From NCBI GenBank assembly GCA_003222065.1, contig QHUV01000098.1, positions 1 through 8,224 of the forward strand: a stretch of 8,224 bases of DNA, read 5' to 3'. Position numbers and translations under genes: made by a program. The notes beneath the pieces were generated by a model. It saw only the letters and a list, made by a program, of their open reading frames with translations. It did not search any database and was not told the DNA's origin. Positions within the stretch are counted from its first letter, which is position 1; each line of letters opens with the position of its first letter. The stretch is from Gemmatimonadota bacterium (GTDB lineage: Bacteria > Gemmatimonadota > Gemmatimonadetes > Gemmatimonadales > Gemmatimonadaceae). Of this stretch, positions 5,408 through 8,224 are shown one piece after another.

Positions 5408-8224
5408 TTAGAATGAGAACCGGACGGTGGCAAGGAACCGGCGGAACTGCGGCCAGGATTCCTGGGTGTATCCGTTGGACAGGTTGGGATCACCATAAAA
5501 GTTCGGTGCGTTGGAACGGACCTCCGGGTCTTGCCCGAGCGCGCCAAACTTTCGGGACTGCGCTCGCCAGATCGTTGCGAGGTTGGCTCCGGTGAGGGTT
5601 ACGGCGGCGCGGCTCGCACCTAACGAGCCGGCCCAGTTTCCGGGAAGCTCATACGTCAGAGAAACGTTGCGGATCTTGCCGAAGCCGGCCTTCATGATAC
5701 CGGCCGCGCCAAAGTTCCCGGTCGCCTGGTGCGCGACAACGATCGGATCCGTCCCCTCTACCGCAGCCTTCGAGTCGTTGAAGAAGACGTGCTGGGCACC
5801 GACGTTGCCGTCGTCCACGTAATGCCCGCCCTGGAACTCGGCGACGCCGTTGAGTGTGAACCGTCTCCAGGTAACGTCCGCTCCGAGCGCGCTGAGCCAG
5901 GTGGGGATCGGGCTGCCGAAGTAGAGGAGGGGGGCGTTGTCGCACGGTATGACGCTTCCGTTGCCCCGGCTGAAGTTCGAGCCGCCCTCACACATGATGT
6001 TGGTCACGCTGCCCGGCGCGGTGAGCGTGGCGCTCACGATCCGTTTGTAAAAGAACGAGCCCACCGGAAAGCCGGCGGCATTGTAGGCACCCGTCAATTG
6101 GCCGACGCCGGTGTTGGGAATCGGCGTGTCCTGGCCAAGCACGTCGATCCTGTTCTTGTTGGTGGCAATCGAGCCCCGCAGATTGACGCGCAAATCATTG
6201 CGAATGACGGGCGAACCGGCGAGCGCCAGCTCGACGCCACGATTGCTGAACTGACCAATGTTGATGAACTGATTTCCGGGGAAGCCGCTCGACGGCGAGT
6301 TCACGGCCGTGAAAATGCCGTCCTTGGTGAGCTTGTTGTAAAACGTGAATTCGACGGAGAGGCGATTTCTCAGGAGACTGGCGTCGAAGCCCGCTTCGAG
6401 CTCGCGCGTCACTTCTGGTTTGAGATCGGGATTGCCGATGCTGAGCGGCGTGACAGTCGGGGTGCCGGCTGCGCCAACGGAAGGCCCGTAGGTCTGAATC
6501 GCCGCGAACGCGTTAGGCTGCTGACCAGCCTTGCCCCATGCTCCCCGCAGTTTCAGCGTCGACAGCAATGAGGACCGTGGGAAGAACGACTCGTCGGAGA
6601 GCACCCAGCTAGCGCTGAACTTTGGATACACAACGAAGTTGTAATTAACGCCGAATGCACTGTTGTCGTCCCCTCGCACGGCGCCAGTCACGAAGAGACG
6701 GTCGTGCCAGGAGAGTTGCTCCTGCAGGTAGGTGCCGAATGTCTTGTTCTCAAGGTTGAAGTTCGGGTCTTCGAAACCCTGGCGGAGGCCGCCGCCACTC
6801 ACGGTGTTGACGCCGCGGATCGGGAAGGATCTTCCGGACCCGGAGATCTGCGTCAACTTCTTCGTGTAATACTGGACTCCGGCCGAGCTCTGAGAGACAA
6901 GATTCGCGGGGAGATTGGCCGTCGCGGTCGCGGAATAATCGCTCGTGATGAATGAAGATTGATCGTTGGCGACGAACTTCTCCCCTTCGGGGATTCCGAA
7001 GTTGGGGTTGCTCCCCCGCGGGAAGTACAGCGACGACGCGTCGTTGGTGAAGTCTCCGCCTAACGTCAACCGATGGTTGAGCCAGTGGACCGGACGATGG
7101 TTGAAGGTGAGCCCGAGCCGGCTCCTGTCGACATTGTCGAGCCCTTCGATCTCCTTGAACGCTTCCGGCGTGACTCCAGCGAGATAGCCGCGTCCGGCTT
7201 CGTTAGGCCCAAGCCCGGGAGCAGTACAGGAGTTGTTCGGGCACGCCCAAATCAGATACGTCGTCATCGGCTGCGTCGCCGACGCGCTGCGGGTCTTCGA
7301 CCGCGTGTAGGCCAAGTTCAGGTCGACTTTGAGCTTCTCACCGGAGAAGTAGCTCAGATTCGACGTGCCATTGAGCTTGTTCTGCCAGTTGTAGCTGACG
7401 ATGCCTTCATCGCGATCGTAGTTGCCGCTGAAGAAGTACCGAATGGCGTCGGTACCGCCCTGGAGCGACATGCCGCCGCCAACAGGATGTCCTGTCGAGA
7501 ACGGCGAGCCAAAGCCGCGTGCTTCGTCGTTTTTGATCAGGTTGAGATGCTGTACCACGTTGTTGGCGTCCCTGTAGTAGACACCCTCATAGAGCTTCTC
7601 CGGACTCGGTAACCAGTTCGCGCCGGCGCGAAGCTCCGTCGACCAGGTCGGGCGCCCGGCCGCGCCGCGTTTCGTGATGATCTGAATGACGCCATTTGAC
7701 GCCTCCGTGCCGTACAACGTCGCGGCCGACGGACCTTTGAGCACCTGGATGGATTCGATGTCGTTAGGATCGATGTCGTTGATCCGCGACGGCGTGTCGC
7801 CGCCGCCACTGAATGCGACGCTGTTCGAGCCCGCAGTGTTGTCCGCCCGGACGCCGTCGATGAAAATGATCGGCTCCGAGCTCAAGCTGAGTGAGCTCAC
7901 GCCACGAATGCGGGTGACGCCACCGGTGCCTAACTGGCCACTCGCACGCTGAACCTGGAGGCCGGGGACGGCGACCGAGAGCGCCTCCTGCACCCCTTTG
8001 CTCGGCATGACCGCTTGCGTCTGCGACATGTCGAGCACACCGACGACGTTGCCGAGCGCCCTGATCTGCGTGTCGCCCGCCTGACCGGTTACAACCAGCT
8101 CGTTGAGTCGGAGTACGCTCTTGCCGAGTTGGATCGATACGTTGGTCGCGCCGACGGACGCTATCTGAGTGGTAGGCTGGTAGCCAAGATGGCTCACCAC
8201 CAACGTGACGGTTGTCCCGGTGAG
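5408..8224 (-). CDS. SusC/RagA-family TonB-dependent outer-membrane transporter (N-terminus beyond window)
   Basis: 938 residues are visible; the signal peptide and first part of the N-terminal domain lie beyond the right edge. Residues 1-35 are the end of a carboxypeptidase-regulatory-like beta domain (VVSHLGYQPTTQIASVG). A TonB-box-like NELVVTGQ is at 41-48. The plug domain runs from about 55 to 187, with QEALSVAVPGLQV, TRIRGVSSLSLSSEPIIFIDG, NDIDPNDIESIQVLKGPSAATLYG and SNGVIQIITKRG, the SusC hallmark motifs. The rest is a large beta-barrel ending in the aromatic outer-membrane signature (QFRRFLATVRFSF). Energy from TonB-ExbBD pulls a ligand captured by SusD through the barrel. Two cysteine pairs, in ACPNNSC and between MCEGG and IPCDN, sit in probable surface loops and may form disulfides. 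Three of its four TTA leucine codons fall in octamer copies or one-mismatch copies (5618, 7058, 7928). It is transcribed before susD. Confidence 0.95.
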   Translation of the reverse strand, partial: LTGTTVTLVVSHLGYQPTTQIASVGATNVSIQLGKSVLRLNELVVTGQAGDTQIRALGNVVGVLDMSQTQAVMPSKGVQEALSVAVPGLQVQRASGQLGTGGVTRIRGVSSLSLSSEPIIFIDGVRADNTAGSNSVAFSGGGDTPSRINDIDPNDIESIQVLKGPSAATLYGTEASNGVIQIITKRGAAGRPTWSTELRAGANWLPSPEKLYEGVYYRDANNVVQHLNLIKNDEARGFGSPFSTGHPVGGGMSLQGGTDAIRYFFSGNYDRDEGIVSYNWQNKLNGTSNLSYFSGEKLKVDLNLAYTRSKTRSASATQPMTTYLIWACPNNSCTAPGLGPNEAGRGYLAGVTPEAFKEIEGLDNVDRSRLGLTFNHRPVHWLNHRLTLGGDFTNDASSLYFPRGSNPNFGIPEGEKFVANDQSSFITSDYSATATANLPANLVSQSSAGVQYYTKKLTQISGSGRSFPIRGVNTVSGGGLRQGFEDPNFNLENKTFGTYLQEQLSWHDRLFVTGAVRGDDNSAFGVNYNFVVYPKFSASWVLSDESFFPRSSLLSTLKLRGAWGKAGQQPNAFAAIQTYGPSVGAAGTPTVTPLSIGNPDLKPEVTRELEAGFDASLLRNRLSVEFTFYNKLTKDGIFTAVNSPSSGFPGNQFINIGQFSNRGVELALAGSPVIRNDLRVNLRGSIATNKNRIDVLGQDTPIPNTGVGQLTGAYNAAGFPVGSFFYKRIVSATLTAPGSVTNIMCEGGSNFSRGNGSVIPCDNAPLLYFGSPIPTWLSALGADVTWRRFTLNGVAEFQGGHYVDDGNVGAQHVFFNDSKAAVEGTDPIVVAHQATGNFGAAGIMKAGFGKIRNVSLTYELPGNWAGSLGASRAAVTLTGANLATIWRAQSRKFGALGQDPEVRSNAPNFYGDPNLSNGYTQESWPQFRRFLATVRFSF
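6511..6518. repeat. Exact copy of the CGTTAGGC octamer
   Basis: In the SusC barrel. The coding strand reads CAG CCT AAC GCG (Gln-Pro-Asn-Ala). Confidence 0.7.
7058..7065. repeat. Exact copy of the GCCTAACG octamer
   Basis: In the SusC barrel. The coding strand reads ACG TTA GGC GGA (Thr-Leu-Gly-Gly), one of only four TTA codons in the visible gene. Confidence 0.7.
7201..7208. repeat. Exact copy of the CGTTAGGC octamer
   Basis: In susC, 136 bp from the previous copy. The coding strand reads GGC CCT AAC GAA (Gly-Pro-Asn-Glu) just after the Cys-containing loop. Confidence 0.7.

Noticed and set aside
5729..6571. 280-residue plus-strand open frame
   Set aside because: It is antisense to the SusC barrel, whose minus-strand frame is continuous and has clear family motifs. 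The plus product is Arg/Glu-rich with no recognisable fold.

Overview
The window looks like a stretch of a high-GC, Gram-negative bacterial chromosome. The strongest clue to lineage is a SusC/SusD-type outer-membrane pair (TonB-dependent porin plus lipoprotein) in clearly GC-rich DNA with frequent GTG and TTG starts. This combination is unlike typical low-GC Bacteroidota and fits the Gemmatimonadota. The assignment is inferred from protein style and base composition, not from any marker gene. No rRNA, tRNA, CRISPR array, transposase or integrase is visible.

Layout, left to right. Bases 1-1076 (minus) hold most of an FAD-dependent DAO-type oxidoreductase whose C-terminus is cut off by the left edge. 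Two small minus-strand genes follow: an uncertain acidic protein (1184-1384) and a basic small membrane protein (1326-1637). A divergent gap leads to a plus-strand glycine-zipper protein (1817-2353). It overlaps tail to tail with a minus-strand short-chain dehydrogenase (2333-3142). Only 34 bp separates the dehydrogenase start from a divergent plus-strand polytopic membrane protein (3177-3821). That gene converges on a 50-residue minus-strand membrane protein (3818-3970), with the two stop codons overlapping. A 30-bp imperfect palindrome (4053-4082) lies between this small gene and the SusD-like lipoprotein gene (4089-5384). The SusC-like gene (5408 to beyond the right edge) is upstream of susD on the same strand with a 23-bp gap, so the two are almost certainly co-transcribed and form one outer-membrane uptake complex. 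No glycosidase, peptidase or regulator that would name its substrate lies inside the window.

The most unusual signal is not a gene. The non-palindromic octamer CGTTAGGC (or its complement GCCTAACG) occurs eight times exactly and four more times with one mismatch, in 8.2 kb, in both orientations. A hand estimate of chance expectation is below one. Copies fall in different codon frames and force codons that are otherwise rare here (TTA Leu, AGG Arg). One copy supplies the stop codons of two convergent genes. This behaves like a genome-wide DNA-level word (uptake, methylation or chromosome-maintenance signal) rather than something produced by protein coding.
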